A stretch of DNA of 64,000 nt from Nevskia sp. (GCA_023229645.1 JALNYU010000008.1:62001-126000); one strand, 5' to 3'; shown: positions 8,474 to 18,329, counted from the stretch's first letter. Made by a program: numbers and translations. Notes: a model not told the origin generated them from the sequence alone.

Positions 8474-9261
8474 CACACCTCTCCTACTTTCTGTGCGTAC
8501 CGCTCGTTCATCGCATCGTCAAAATCATCATCGCGCTGATGGTGATCGTCCAGCGCGTCATCAGCCAAAACTGCGTTTACTCGCATCGTCAAACGCGCCG
8601 GCGGGGTTGCCCGCGGCAGCTTGCTCGGATCTTTTAACGCAACCACGTCTTCGAGCATTACGAACTTACGGTGTTCGCCGCTGTAGGCTTTGATCTGCGC
8701 AGTCTCGATGTCGAAAACCCAGCCGTGGATTCCGAGTCGACCACTTGCGAGGCGCGCCGCGACAGCCGGATGCGTGCGGAGATGATCGAGTTGCGCGATG
8801 ACATTTTCTTCAGTCATTGCAAGCATCGCGTCCTTGCCGTTTTCGCACTCGTAGTTTTTGTCGACGACATGTTTAGCGATGTGCGCGTGGCGGAGCCAAG
8901 CGCTAACCGCGGGGAATTCCGCAACCGCTTCCGGATTGAGTGAGGCTTTCATCGCACCGCAATCGGAATGACCGCAGACGATAATGTCGCGGACGCCGAG
9001 CACGCTGATCGCGTATTCGATTGCCGCCGAAACCCCGCCGGTGAACTGAGCGTACGGCGGCACGATATTGCCAACATTACGACAGACAAAAAGCTCGCCC
9101 GGCTCAGCCGAGGTAAAGAACTCCGGCGCCACGCGGGAATCAGCGCAGGTGATGATCATCGTGTGCGGATTTTGTGCGCGCGCCAACTTTTTTAACAGCT
9201 GCTGCTTTTCCGGAAACGTAACGCGCCGGAAGTATTCGAAACCATTGATTAGCCTATCCAT
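8473..9261 (-). CDS. Beta-class carbonic anhydrase
   Basis: Interconverts CO2 and bicarbonate in the cytoplasm. The 262-aa protein has the zinc ligands and catalytic dyad of the beta class: CADSR (Cys39, Asp41, Arg43) and HSDCG (His98, Cys101). I chose the ATG at 9261 because AAGGAG precedes it by 7 bases; the open frame extends 27 codons further without homology-like content. The C-terminal tail beyond about 215 is longer than the usual 200-220 aa and polar. Its stop overlaps the start of the SulP gene, making a two-gene inorganic-carbon operon. Confidence 0.95.
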   Translation of the reverse strand: MDRLINGFEYFRRVTFPEKQQLLKKLARAQNPHTMIITCADSRVAPEFFTSAEPGELFVCRNVGNIVPPYAQFTGGVSAAIEYAISVLGVRDIIVCGHSDCGAMKASLNPEAVAEFPAVSAWLRHAHIAKHVVDKNYECENGKDAMLAMTEENVIAQLDHLRTHPAVAARLASGRLGIHGWVFDIETAQIKAYSGEHRKFVMLEDVVALKDPSKLPRATPPARLTMRVNAVLADDALDDHHQRDDDFDDAMNERYAQKVGEV

Positions 9262-9417
9262 GAGACCGCTCCTTTCAGTGTGTTTATTGCCAACGTTTGG
9301 GGAAACGATGCCCAGCACCGCCCGTGGCGTGCGACAAGGCATGCACTACACAGCAAGAAATTGGTTGGCCATCCGTTACTGCCGTTGCCACGGCAGGCGG
9401 ATGCGCTCAGACCACCG

Positions 9418-9867
9418 TCAGAAATTAGGTGGTCGCAGCAACTCAGAGATATGGAGTCGCGGCGTGATCGCGTTCAAGCGTGCGAGGGTCGCCTGGGCGC
9501 CGAGGTGCATCGAAGAGGTATCGCGGTGGGGGGCGACAACGAATACTTCGTCGTCATCAATTCCCGGGGTTTCGTTATCAAACTGATTGCAACTTTCAGG
9601 ACTTGAGCAATCCTTGGCATAGCCATTTGGAAGCAGCGAATCACGGCTTTCCAATGCTGACGGCAGACCATACCCCGCCGCTTGATAAACAGCACCCGCG
9701 CGGGGCTCGAACGTTGCGGCCGCCGGAAAGGTTTTGCTGATATACGCCATCTCCACCTTTGGGCTAACCATCCCAAAAACGCACAGGCACAGCAACGACG
9801 CTACCACCGCATGTAATGCGGTGCGAATGACGCGCTGTAGTTGTGTCTGAGACGGCTGGCGAATCAC
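9418..9867 (-). CDS. Hypothetical protein with N-terminal signal or anchor
   Basis: A 149-aa open frame that I do not recognise. Residues 13-35 (IRTALHAVVASLLCLCVFGMVSPKV) form a hydrophobic signal or anchor; the rest is polar with two cysteines in CSSPESC. It lies between the AT-rich gap and the carbonic anhydrase gene, on the same strand. Codon use is mixed and no strong ribosome site is evident, so it may not be expressed. Confidence 0.45.
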   Translation of the reverse strand: MIRQPSQTQLQRVIRTALHAVVASLLCLCVFGMVSPKVEMAYISKTFPAAATFEPRAGAVYQAAGYGLPSALESRDSLLPNGYAKDCSSPESCNQFDNETPGIDDDEVFVVAPHRDTSSMHLGAQATLARLNAITPRLHISELLRPPNF

Positions 9868-10401
9868 GGGATCAATCCAGGCTATGAAAAGTATTTGTGA
9901 AAAATATGGTCAGTCTAAATATATTTATACAAAAATCGTGCCTAAGCATTAGATCCACTTTATTTAGGTTATATACCCTTTGATTTAATTTAGTTTTTCT
10001 AATTAAATCGATTGGTATTTACTAAATATCTACACGCTATTACGACCGTCGGAAATGCCGCAAGTTCAAATTACTTTCATTTTCCTTACATTGACTAAGA
10101 CGCTATTCACACAAGGGAAATTCCCTATGCCTACGTCATTTTCGCCAAACACGCTTACAGCTTGATGAATATCGTTGCGATTGGTTTCTTGACTTTACGA
10201 TATCTTTTTTGAAAATCAGTATTTTTCTCTTTGCCGCTACCGAGGCCGAACTTTATTGCCTGTTTTGATTTTTATTCGCCCCCCCGACGGGCGCAGGCAG
10301 CCTGAGCAATAGCCAAATTTAGCTCTGCTAGTCCGGAAATATTTGAGGAAACTCGCTTGCTATGCCCTACTTCGGCGCAATATACAGCGCTCTGCGCCAA
10401 G
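9868..10401. other. AT-rich gene-free gap
   Basis: About 530 bp, clearly poorer in GC than its surroundings, especially 9890-10270. I see no credible coding frame. It holds many A/T runs and scattered near-matches to DnaA boxes (TTATACAAA, CTATTCACA), none perfect, and a C-run at 10279-10285. It could be a promoter region for the minus-strand genes to the left or a decayed insertion. Confidence 0.6.
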
Positions 10402-10442
10402 AAAAATCCCACTAGCTGCTGCTGAGAGCAACCGGTGGGATT
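10402..10442 (-). terminator. Intrinsic terminator of the ATP synthase operon
   Basis: On the minus strand AATCCCAC and GTGGGATT pair across a 22-base loop and are followed by TTTCTT. It lies 29 bp past the atpC stop and is well placed to end the atp transcript. Confidence 0.8.
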
Positions 10443-10470
10443 AGGAGTGTGGCCCGGAAACTGGCGCGCG

Positions 10471-10890
10471 TTAGTGCGTCGTCTTCTTAATCTTGGTCAA
10501 GAACTCGGCGAGAGCGACTGCCTGCACCAATTCGGCTTGCGCCTTGGCAATATCCAGATCGCTCTTCGCGTTTGACAGCTTCTCTTCGGCGCGGCGCTTC
10601 GCTTCTACTGCCAACGCCTCATCGCAATCTTTCGCGCGCATCGCAGTATCAGCCAGGACGGTTACCAGGTGCGGCTGAACTTCGAGAATGCCGCCGCCGA
10701 CAAAAAACGAGTGCTCCACGCCGTCGACGCCGCGCACGCGAACTTCGCCCGCCTTCAGTCGGGTCAATAACGGTGCATGCCGAGGAGCAATACCTACTTC
10801 ACCCAGCTCCGCCGGTGCGAACACCATCGCTGCCTGGCCTTGATGAATCTGGCCTTCGGCGGAGACGATGTCGATTTCTAGATGCGCCAT
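10471..10890 (-). CDS. atpC: F1 ATP synthase subunit epsilon
   Basis: Central-stalk subunit that regulates and couples F1. The 139-aa protein has the N-terminal beta-sandwich (MAHLEIDIVSAEGQIHQG, GEVGIAPRHAPLLTRLKAGEVRV) and a C-terminal pair of helices rich in Ala, Glu and Lys (AEEKLSNAKSDLDIAKAQAEL). Length is normal. It is the last gene of the atp operon, 25 bp after atpD, before the terminator. Confidence 0.96.
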   Translation of the reverse strand: MAHLEIDIVSAEGQIHQGQAAMVFAPAELGEVGIAPRHAPLLTRLKAGEVRVRGVDGVEHSFFVGGGILEVQPHLVTVLADTAMRAKDCDEALAVEAKRRAEEKLSNAKSDLDIAKAQAELVQAVALAEFLTKIKKTTH

Positions 10891-10915
10891 CTTAATTCTC
10901 GCTCAGCTGCGGGGT

Positions 10916-12313
10916 TTACAGCTTCTTTGCTTTCTCAACCGCTTCGTCGATAGTGCCGACCATGTAGAACGCCTGCTCCGGCAGTGCATCGTGCTTGCCG
11001 TCGACGATTTCGCGGAAACCACGGATCGTTTCTTTCAACGACACGTATTTGCCCGGCGAGCCGGTGAACACTTCAGCAACGTGGAACGGCTGCGACAAGA
11101 AACGTTGAATCTTACGCGCGCGGGACACGGCCTGCTTATCGCTTTCCGACAATTCGTCCATGCCGAGAATCGCGATAATGTCTTTTAGTTCTTTATAGCG
11201 CTGCAACACGCCTTGAACATCACGGGCGGTATCGTAGTGCTCACTGCCGATGACGTTCGGGTCGAGCTGACGGCTCGTCGAGTCAAGCGGATCGACCGCC
11301 GGATAAATACCGAGCGATGCGATATCACGAGACAACACGACGGTGGCGTCCAAATGCGCGAACGTCGTCGCCGGAGACGGATCGGTTAAATCGTCCGCCG
11401 GCACATAAACGGCCTGAATCGATGTGATCGAGCCGGTCTTGGTCGATGTAATACGTTCTTGCAGCATGCCCATTTCTTCGGCGAGTGTCGGCTGATAACC
11501 CACCGCCGACGGCATACGCCCGAGCAGCGCGGAAACTTCGGTGCCGGCCAGCGTGTAGCGATAGATGTTATCGACGAAGAACAGCACGTCGCGACCTTCG
11601 TCGCGGAAGTACTCGGCCATCGTCAGGCCGGACAACGCAACGCGCAGACGGTTGCCCGGCGGCTCGTTCATCTGGCCGTAAACCATCGCGACTTTCGATT
11701 CCGACAGGTTCTCGCGAACGATAACCTTGGAATCCGACATTTCGTGATAGAAGTCGTTGCCTTCGCGAGTACGCTCGCCGACGCCAGCAAACACCGACAA
11801 ACCCGAGTGTTCTTTGGCGATGTTGTTGATCAGCTCAAGCATGTTGACGGTCTTACCGACGCCAGCACCGCCGAACAAGCCGACCTTGCCACCCTTCGCA
11901 AACGGGCACAGCAAGTCGATAACTTTGATGCCCGTTTCAAGCAATTCGGTTGAGCCGCTTTGATCTTCATAGCTCGGCGCGTCGCGATGGATCGCCCAGC
12001 GGTGTTCGGATTCAACCGGCCCGACTTCGTCAATCGGCTCGCCGAGCACGTTCATGATGCGGCCGAGCGTCGCCTTGCCAACCGGAACCGAAATCGGCGC
12101 ACCGGTGTTAACGGCGACGAGTCCCCGCTTCAAGCCGTCGGAGGTGCCGAGCGCGATCGTGCGAACGATGCCGTCGCCGAGCTGCTGCTGCACTTCGAGC
12201 GTCAGCGACGTGCCTTCGACCTTAAGCGCGTCGTAAATGCTCGGAATCGCGTCGCGGGGAAACTCGACGTCGATAACCGCGCCGATGATTTGAACGATTT
12301 TGCCGGTACTCAT
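10916..12313 (-). CDS. atpD: F1 ATP synthase subunit beta
   Basis: Catalytic subunit of F1. The 465-aa protein contains the Walker A motif GGAGVGKT, the GERTREGNDFYHEM catalytic glutamate region, the ALSGLTMAEYFRDE motif and DELSESDKQ (the DELSEED-like lever). Length and motif order are normal. Confidence 0.98.
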   Translation of the reverse strand: MSTGKIVQIIGAVIDVEFPRDAIPSIYDALKVEGTSLTLEVQQQLGDGIVRTIALGTSDGLKRGLVAVNTGAPISVPVGKATLGRIMNVLGEPIDEVGPVESEHRWAIHRDAPSYEDQSGSTELLETGIKVIDLLCPFAKGGKVGLFGGAGVGKTVNMLELINNIAKEHSGLSVFAGVGERTREGNDFYHEMSDSKVIVRENLSESKVAMVYGQMNEPPGNRLRVALSGLTMAEYFRDEGRDVLFFVDNIYRYTLAGTEVSALLGRMPSAVGYQPTLAEEMGMLQERITSTKTGSITSIQAVYVPADDLTDPSPATTFAHLDATVVLSRDIASLGIYPAVDPLDSTSRQLDPNVIGSEHYDTARDVQGVLQRYKELKDIIAILGMDELSESDKQAVSRARKIQRFLSQPFHVAEVFTGSPGKYVSLKETIRGFREIVDGKHDALPEQAFYMVGTIDEAVEKAKKL

Positions 12314-12352
12314 CGCTGTTTCTCTATCCAGAATTCGGGGATTACTGCTTAA

Positions 12353-13222
12353 TTAAACGGCTGCTGCACCGCCAACAATTTCCGCCAGCTCTTTAGTAAT
12401 GCTGGCCTGGCGGGCCTTGTTGTACGCGAGCTGCAGACCGCTGATGATCTTGCCGGCGTTATCGGTGGCCGATTTCATCGCCACCATACGCGCGGATTGC
12501 TCACTGGCAACGTTTTCGATCACGGCTTGATAAATTTGCGACTCGACATAACGCTGTAACACAGTATCGAGCAACTCGATCGCGTTCGGTTCGTAGATGT
12601 AGTCCCAATTGTCGGCTAATTTTTCGCCCTGCCCAGCAACTTCGGTCGCAACCGGCAATAGCTGCCGAACCTGCGGCCGCTGGCTCATCGTGTTCACGAA
12701 TTGCGTGCCGGCGAGATACAACCGATCAATCCGGCCTTCGCGATAGGCATCGGTCACGACCTTGATCGTACCCAGCAACTGCTCAAGGTGCGGCTTGTCG
12801 CCAAGCTGAGAATTTTGCGCAACGATGGTGCCGCCGACCCGCCTGAAAAACGACAGGCCCTTCGAACCAAACACCGCGAACTCGACCTCGATGCCCTGCT
12901 CGCGCCACTCGCGCACTGCACGAACCGTCGCCCGGAATAAATTGGTATTCAGGCCGCCGCAAAGGCCGCGATCGGTCGAAACCAATAGCACGGCGACGCG
13001 CTTAACCGGGCGCTCAATCGTAAACGGATGCCGATACTCGGCATTCGCCTGCGCAAGATGGCTGATCGTGCGGAGAATTTTCTCGGCGTACGGGCGCGCG
13101 GCGCTCATGCGGAGCTGTGCGCGGCGCATCTTCGAGATCGCCACTTTTTCCATCGCACGCGTGATCTTCTGCGTGTTTTTCACGCTTTTGATCTTAGTGC
13201 GGATTTCTTTTGCGCCGGCCAC
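12353..13222 (-). CDS. atpG: F1 ATP synthase subunit gamma
   Basis: Rotor shaft of F1. The 289-aa protein begins with the conserved AGAKEIRTKIKSVKNTQKITRAMEKVA helix and ends with the paired ALQLAYNKARQASITKELAEIVGGA helix that inserts into the alpha3beta3 ring; the middle has LLVSTDRGLCGGLN. Normal length and position between atpA and atpD. Confidence 0.97.
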   Translation of the reverse strand: MAGAKEIRTKIKSVKNTQKITRAMEKVAISKMRRAQLRMSAARPYAEKILRTISHLAQANAEYRHPFTIERPVKRVAVLLVSTDRGLCGGLNTNLFRATVRAVREWREQGIEVEFAVFGSKGLSFFRRVGGTIVAQNSQLGDKPHLEQLLGTIKVVTDAYREGRIDRLYLAGTQFVNTMSQRPQVRQLLPVATEVAGQGEKLADNWDYIYEPNAIELLDTVLQRYVESQIYQAVIENVASEQSARMVAMKSATDNAGKIISGLQLAYNKARQASITKELAEIVGGAAAV

Positions 13223-13266
13223 GGTTCGTTCTCGCTGTGCTTAAACCTTAAAGACTGACAGTCGTC

Positions 13267-14808
13267 TTAAATCGACGACTGCTTCTTGAACGCGTCGAGC
13301 GCGGCTTTCAGCTCAGCTTCCAGCGCATCGTTCCAATCGCCTTTCACATTCAGCTTGTCGAGCAAGCCTTGGTGATTGGTACTGAGGAACTGCTGCATAT
13401 TGGCCTCAAACATGCCGATCTTTTCGACCGGAACCATATCGAGATAGCCTTTTTCTGCCGAATACAGCGAAGCTGCCATCTGACCCACGGACATCGGCGC
13501 ATATTGCTTCTGCTTCATCAGCTCGGTCACGCGCTGGCCGCGTTCCAACTGCTTACGCGTCGCTTCGTCAAGATCCGATGCGAACTGAGCAAATGCCGCC
13601 AATTCACGATACTGCGCCAGGGCCAGCTTAATGCCGCCCGAGAGCTTTTTGATGACCTTCGTCTGGGCCGCACCACCGACGCGCGACACCGAGATGCCTG
13701 CGTTCATCGCAGGACGGATACCGGCGTTGAACAAATCGGTTTCGAGGAAGATCTGGCCGTCGGTGATCGAGATCACGTTGGTTGGCACGAACGCCGAAAC
13801 GTCGCCGGCCTGAGTTTCGATGATCGGCAGCGCCGTCAACGAACCGGTCTGGCCTTTAACCGCGCCATTGGTGAACTGCTCGACATAGTCAGCGTTCACG
13901 CGGGCCGCACGTTCCAACAGGCGGGAATGGAGATAGAACACGTCGCCCGGATAGGCTTCACGGCCCGGCGGGCGCTTCAACAGCAGCGACACCTGACGAT
14001 AGGCAACCGCCTGCTTCGACAGATCATCATAAACAATCAATGCATCTTCGCCGCGATCACGGAAATATTCGCCCATCGTGCAACCGGAGTACGGCGCGAT
14101 GAACTGCAGCGCAGCAGCCTCTGATGCCGACGCGGCGACGACGATGGTGTTGCTCATCGCGCCGTTTTCTTCGAGCTTACGCACGACATTGGCAATCGAG
14201 CTGGCTTTCTGGCCGATTGCAACGTAGACGCACTTAATGCCGGTGGTCTTTTGATTGATGATCGCGTCGATGGCCATCGCGGTCTTACCGGTCTGGCGAT
14301 CGCCGATGATCAATTCGCGCTGACCACGGCCGACCGGAATCATCGCATCGACGGCTTTGTAGCCGGTTTGTACCGGCTGGTCGACTGACTGACGCGCGAT
14401 AACGCCCGGCGCGATCTTTTCAATCGGGCTCGTGCCGTCTGATTCAATCGGGCCTTTGCCGTCGATCGGACGGCCGAGCGCATCGACCACGCGGCCGAGC
14501 AAACCACGGCCAACCGGCACTTCGAGAATGCGGCCGGTGGTCTTTACCGTATCGCCTTCCTTCAAATGCTTGTAGTCACCGAGCACAACCGCGCCAACGG
14601 AATCGCGCTCAAGGTTCAGTGCGAGGCCGAACGTATTGCCCGGGAACTCAAGCATTTCGCCCTGCAGCGCGTCGGACAGCCCGTGAATACGGACGATGCC
14701 ATCGGCGAGCGAGACGATCGTGCCGGTATTCCGGGATTCGGTCGCAGCTTCGAAATTCTTGATGCGGTTCTTGATCAGATCGCTGATTTCGGAAGGATTC
14801 AGTTGCAT
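13267..14808 (-). CDS. atpA: F1 ATP synthase subunit alpha
   Basis: Non-catalytic nucleotide-binding subunit of F1, 513 aa. Walker A is GDRQTGKT; the arginine-finger region PAMNAGISVSRVGGAAQ and the C-terminal domain VEKIGMFEANMQQFL are present. Length is that of the E. coli protein. Confidence 0.98.
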   Translation of the reverse strand: MQLNPSEISDLIKNRIKNFEAATESRNTGTIVSLADGIVRIHGLSDALQGEMLEFPGNTFGLALNLERDSVGAVVLGDYKHLKEGDTVKTTGRILEVPVGRGLLGRVVDALGRPIDGKGPIESDGTSPIEKIAPGVIARQSVDQPVQTGYKAVDAMIPVGRGQRELIIGDRQTGKTAMAIDAIINQKTTGIKCVYVAIGQKASSIANVVRKLEENGAMSNTIVVAASASEAAALQFIAPYSGCTMGEYFRDRGEDALIVYDDLSKQAVAYRQVSLLLKRPPGREAYPGDVFYLHSRLLERAARVNADYVEQFTNGAVKGQTGSLTALPIIETQAGDVSAFVPTNVISITDGQIFLETDLFNAGIRPAMNAGISVSRVGGAAQTKVIKKLSGGIKLALAQYRELAAFAQFASDLDEATRKQLERGQRVTELMKQKQYAPMSVGQMAASLYSAEKGYLDMVPVEKIGMFEANMQQFLSTNHQGLLDKLNVKGDWNDALEAELKAALDAFKKQSSI

Positions 14809-14865
14809 CTATAAAGCCTCGGTTAACTACTTTTCAGCGGTGCCACCGGCACCGTACGAAAATTC

Positions 14866-15402
14866 TTAAGCTGCAAGTTGTTGCCGCAGACGGTCAAGCT
14901 CGCCGGACACTGAGCCGTCGATGACCAAATCACCTGCGCGAACAACCGCGCCGGCTAATATCTGCGGATCCGTTTTCCATTCGACGTCGACTTGCCGCAT
15001 CAAACGCTTGCCGATCGCGTCGATCAGTTGCGCCTGTTGCGCGCTATCCAGCGCCACTGCAGTCGTGATTTCCACGCCAATGCGTTTTTCTGCATCAGCA
15101 CGTAGCGCTTCGTATTCAGACGCGATAACCGGCGCAAGCTTCAAACGATGATATTCGGCAAGAACCTTTAGCAGATTCTGACCTTCAGACGTCAGTGCTG
15201 AGCCAAACGCTTCGATCAGCAACTGCGCCAACTGGCCGCGGCCGATCGCCGGATGGCCGATCCAAGCCGCGATCTCTGGCCGTGCAACCGCATCGGCCAG
15301 ACCGGCGAGAATCGCCGACCACTCGGCGTAGCGATTTTCATCGCGCGCCAGTTCGAACACCGCTTTCGCGTAGGGCCGCGCGCTAGTCTGAAGCTCGGCC
15401 AT
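14866..15402 (-). CDS. atpH: F1 ATP synthase subunit delta
   Basis: Peripheral-stalk subunit that links F1 to the b dimer. The 178-aa protein has an all-helical N-terminal domain (ARPYAKAVFELARDENRYAEWS) and the conserved C-terminal VRAGDLVIDGSVSGELDRL. Its ATG overlaps the stop of atpF by one base. Confidence 0.96.
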   Translation of the reverse strand: MAELQTSARPYAKAVFELARDENRYAEWSAILAGLADAVARPEIAAWIGHPAIGRGQLAQLLIEAFGSALTSEGQNLLKVLAEYHRLKLAPVIASEYEALRADAEKRIGVEITTAVALDSAQQAQLIDAIGKRLMRQVDVEWKTDPQILAGAVVRAGDLVIDGSVSGELDRLRQQLAA

Positions 15403-15875
15403 TACACTTTCGCCGCAAGTTCAGCGATCAAGTCGGCGTGCGCACCGGCATTGATCTCGCGCTTCAGGATCTTCTCGGCGCCCGAGACCGCCAGTTCGCC
15501 AACCTGCTTGCGCAACGCATCCTTCGCCTGCGCGATTTCACGCACGACTTCGGCGTGGCCCGCAGCAACGATGCGGGTCTTTTCAGACTCGGCATCGCCG
15601 CGCGCCTGCTCGACGATCAACTGCGCCTGCTTGTTCGCCGCAGTGACGATTTCTTGCGCCTGGGTCCGCGCTTGCTTCAAGGCTTCATCGCTGCGCGACG
15701 AAGCTTCGGCAAGGGCTTTCTGACCTTTTTCCGCCGCCGCCAGACCATCGACGATGCGCGCTTGGCGCTCCATCAATGCTTTGGTGATTGGCGGCCATAC
15801 AAACTTCATCGTGAACCAGACGAAGATCGCGAATACGATCATCTGGCCGACGATGGATGGGATACTGGCCTGCAT
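15402..15875 (-). CDS. atpF: F0 ATP synthase subunit b
   Basis: Stator subunit: one N-terminal membrane helix (about 8-26, IVGQMIVFAIFVWFTMKFVW) followed by a long charged coiled coil ending at residue 157. The KFVWPPI motif after the helix is typical. Normal length; sits between atpE and atpH. Confidence 0.96.
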   Translation of the reverse strand: MQASIPSIVGQMIVFAIFVWFTMKFVWPPITKALMERQARIVDGLAAAEKGQKALAEASSRSDEALKQARTQAQEIVTAANKQAQLIVEQARGDAESEKTRIVAAGHAEVVREIAQAKDALRKQVGELAVSGAEKILKREINAGAHADLIAELAAKV

Positions 15876-15908
15876 GGATACGCTCCGTAAGCCGGATTGA
15901 AGGCGGTC

Positions 15909-16178
15909 TTACTTCGCCGCGATGGCGCTGAGCAGCGGGTTCGCAAACATCAACAACAAGCCCATGGCGACGCCGATGATGGCGACGGCGTCGAGCAGGC
16001 CGGCGATGATGAACATCTTGGTCTGCAGCATGTTGGCGAGTTCCGGCTGGCGCGCCGCGCCTTCGAGGAACTTGCCGCCGAGCAGGCCGAAGCCGATGGC
16101 GGTACCGAGTGCCGCCAGACCAAAGATGATGCCGATGGTCAGCGCGGTGCTAGCTTGGATTTGAGCGATCAGCTCCAT
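15909..16178 (-). CDS. atpE: F0 ATP synthase subunit c
   Basis: Ring-forming proteolipid, 89 aa, with two membrane helices and the polar loop ARQPE (about 42-46). The ion-binding acid is Asp63 in IIAGLLDAVAIIG. The Na+-binding pattern (Q..ES) is absent, so the ring should carry protons. Confidence 0.97.
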   Translation of the reverse strand: MELIAQIQASTALTIGIIFGLAALGTAIGFGLLGGKFLEGAARQPELANMLQTKMFIIAGLLDAVAIIGVAMGLLLMFANPLLSAIAAK

Positions 16179-16244
16179 GGGTGTCTCCGTTGTGTTCTGC
16201 GTTGAAAGCGGGTTGAAGGATTGAGCTCGTGAATATCTGCAGCT

Positions 16245-17048
16245 TTAGTGAGCGTCGTGATTCTCGTGCGCCATGCTCAAGTACACGATGGTCAGCGTCA
16301 TAAAAATAAACGCCTGCAGGGTGACGACGAGAATGTGGAAAATCATCCAGCCTAGGCCTGGGATGATCTGCGCCCACCAGGGCAGCAGCGCAATCAGAAT
16401 GAAGATCAGCTCACCAGCGTAAAGATTGCCGAACAGTCGCAAAGCGAGCGACAGCGGTTTCGCCAGATATTCAACGGTATTCAGAATAACGTTGAATGGC
16501 AGCAGCTTGGCGCCAAACGGATGCGTGAGGAACTCCTTCGCAAACCCGCCAACGCCCTTGCCTTTGAAGCTATAAACGAAAATCAGAATGAAGACCGAGA
16601 TCGACAGCGCGAACGTCGCACTCATATCGGCCGACGGCACCACACGTAGATGTTCCAGACCGAGCACGTGCTCGCCGAGGCTCGGCAGCAAGTCCACCGG
16701 GAACAAGTCCATGCAGTTCCACAGAAACACCCAGCAGAAGATCGTCAGTGCGAACGGCGCAATAAAATCACGGGCGCCGTGAAAGCTATCTTTTACTGAG
16801 TTATCAACGAATTCAATCAACACTTCGACAAAGTTCTGCAGCTTGCCCGGCACGCCAGATGTTGCGCGCACTGCTGCAATGCGGAAAACTGTCAGAAAGA
16901 TCACACCGAGCAGCGTTGAGAAGAACAACGTGTCGATATGCCAAGCATCAAGGGAAATAAAGCCGAGGTCGTGCGATGACGACAAATGCATCAAATGATG
17001 CTGGACGTATTCCGCAGGTGTTTTGGCCGCTTCGGCTTCAGCAGTCAT
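16245..17048 (-). CDS. atpB: F0 ATP synthase subunit a
   Basis: Stator channel subunit, about 267 aa, with five to six membrane helices. The fourth-helix region LALRLFGNLYAGELIFILIALLP holds the essential arginine, and the last helix LQAFIFMTLTIVYLSMA is typical. The ATG at 17048 overlaps the atpI stop; a GTG one codon earlier is the alternative start. Confidence 0.96.
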   Translation of the reverse strand: MTAEAEAAKTPAEYVQHHLMHLSSSHDLGFISLDAWHIDTLFFSTLLGVIFLTVFRIAAVRATSGVPGKLQNFVEVLIEFVDNSVKDSFHGARDFIAPFALTIFCWVFLWNCMDLFPVDLLPSLGEHVLGLEHLRVVPSADMSATFALSISVFILIFVYSFKGKGVGGFAKEFLTHPFGAKLLPFNVILNTVEYLAKPLSLALRLFGNLYAGELIFILIALLPWWAQIIPGLGWMIFHILVVTLQAFIFMTLTIVYLSMAHENHDAH

Positions 17049-17395
17049 CACGTATCCCAGAGCAAGGCAAACCAGTAAACCGACAATGACACCGCAAACG
17101 TTGCGATCAGCGGCACGAAATTGTTCCCGAACAACTTTACAGCGACCGCGAATAGCACGACTGCCAGGAGCAGCTTGCGCATTTGCGCTCGATAAAAATT
17201 CCTCACTGCAACCTGCGGATCGTCGACACGGACTCCGAATGTCTTCAACCCTGCATACAGCGTCAGCAGTGCAGCAATTCCCCCGCCGCTACCCGCTGCC
17301 AACCCGGCCTTGGGGTTTTCAATCAAGGCCCAGGAGACTGCAGCAAGTAAACCGATGACGAGCTGAAATAGCGCGATTCGTGTTGCGACCTTCAT
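17048..17395 (-). CDS. atpI: ATP synthase subunit I (AtpI)
   Basis: Small membrane protein of 115 aa that helps c-ring assembly or Mg2+ supply. Four hydrophobic segments and a short basic linker (RAQMRK) are seen. I chose the ATG at 17395, preceded by AGAAAGG; the open frame extends 34 codons further with a basic, non-homologous leader. First gene of the atp operon, overlapping atpB by a TGATG junction. Confidence 0.88.
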   Translation of the reverse strand: MKVATRIALFQLVIGLLAAVSWALIENPKAGLAAGSGGGIAALLTLYAGLKTFGVRVDDPQVAVRNFYRAQMRKLLLAVVLFAVAVKLFGNNFVPLIATFAVSLSVYWFALLWDT

Positions 17396-17540
17396 GCGGG
17401 CCTTTCTGGCTTCGCTTCGTGCTGCGCTACGTTTAGCAGGTCGATTATAAACAGCAGAGCGGCGCGGCTCAAGTCCAAGTAGTGCATATACACCCAAAGT
17501 CGCAGTTATTTGTTGCCATTGTGCAGCGAAAAACCAAATT

Positions 17541-18329
17541 TCAGCCTTTCATGTAATGCCCAATCAGGCGCGTTACGATGCTGCGCGGCAACAATGCGGT
17601 TAGCGCCGCAGAGGTCTTGTTGAGGCTGCCGGGGATGACCAACCGCCGCCGCGCGTGCAATCCCTCCAACGCGCAGCGCACAACGAACTCAGGCGTTGCC
17701 ATTGCCGCCTTCGGTACGGTTTCGCGCAGACGGTGCTGACTGCCGACATTTTCGAAGAACGGGGTATCGACCGGTCCTGGGCACACTGCCATCACGTGCA
17801 CGCCACGGCCGCGGCACTCGGCCCACAAGGCGTCACTAAACGCGTAGACGAAGGCTTTGGTCGCGGCGTAAACAGCGAAATACGGCATCGGCTGAAATGC
17901 CGCAACGGACGCGACGTTGATAATGCCGCCGCGACCGCGTGCGAGCATGCCGGGGAGAAACGCGTGGGCGAGTTCAACAACGGCGCCGGCATTTAGCCGC
18001 ACTTCTTCCGCTTCGCGCGCTGCATCTTGTTCTTCAAACGGGCCGGTGGTGCCGAATCCGGCATTGTTGATTAGTAAATCGACCTCGAGCCCCAGTGCCG
18101 CCACCGCGGCACTTAGCGTCGCCCCAGCGCCATCCTGGGCGAGGTCCAACGGGATGACATGAACTTGTCGCGCGTGGCGCTCCACCAGCTGCGCGGCGAG
18201 CGCCTGTAATTTATCGGTGGACCGCGCAACAAGCACCACGTCGCTGCCGTCGCTCGCCAAGGCTTCGGCGAAAACAGCGCCGATGCCACTCGATGCGCCG
18301 GTAATTAATGCTGTTTTGTATGCAGTCAT
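17541..18329 (-). CDS. Short-chain dehydrogenase/reductase between parB and atpI
   Basis: A 262-aa SDR of the classical kind: cofactor motif TGASSGIG (about 11-18), NNAGFG, and the catalytic Ser and YAATK pair (about 156-160). It resembles the DltE/YqjQ-like group with a hydrophobic C-terminal end. Substrate unknown. Its position between parB (38 bp upstream) and atpI is unusual, as parB is normally followed directly by atpI in this conserved block. Confidence 0.85.
   Translation of the reverse strand: MTAYKTALITGASSGIGAVFAEALASDGSDVVLVARSTDKLQALAAQLVERHARQVHVIPLDLAQDGAGATLSAAVAALGLEVDLLINNAGFGTTGPFEEQDAAREAEEVRLNAGAVVELAHAFLPGMLARGRGGIINVASVAAFQPMPYFAVYAATKAFVYAFSDALWAECRGRGVHVMAVCPGPVDTPFFENVGSQHRLRETVPKAAMATPEFVVRCALEGLHARRRLVIPGSLNKTSAALTALLPRSIVTRLIGHYMKG

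Noticed and set aside
9868..10401. AT-rich gap as a replication origin
   Set aside because: No perfect DnaA boxes, and the atp operon normally runs away from oriC, which would lie on the other side of rsmG.
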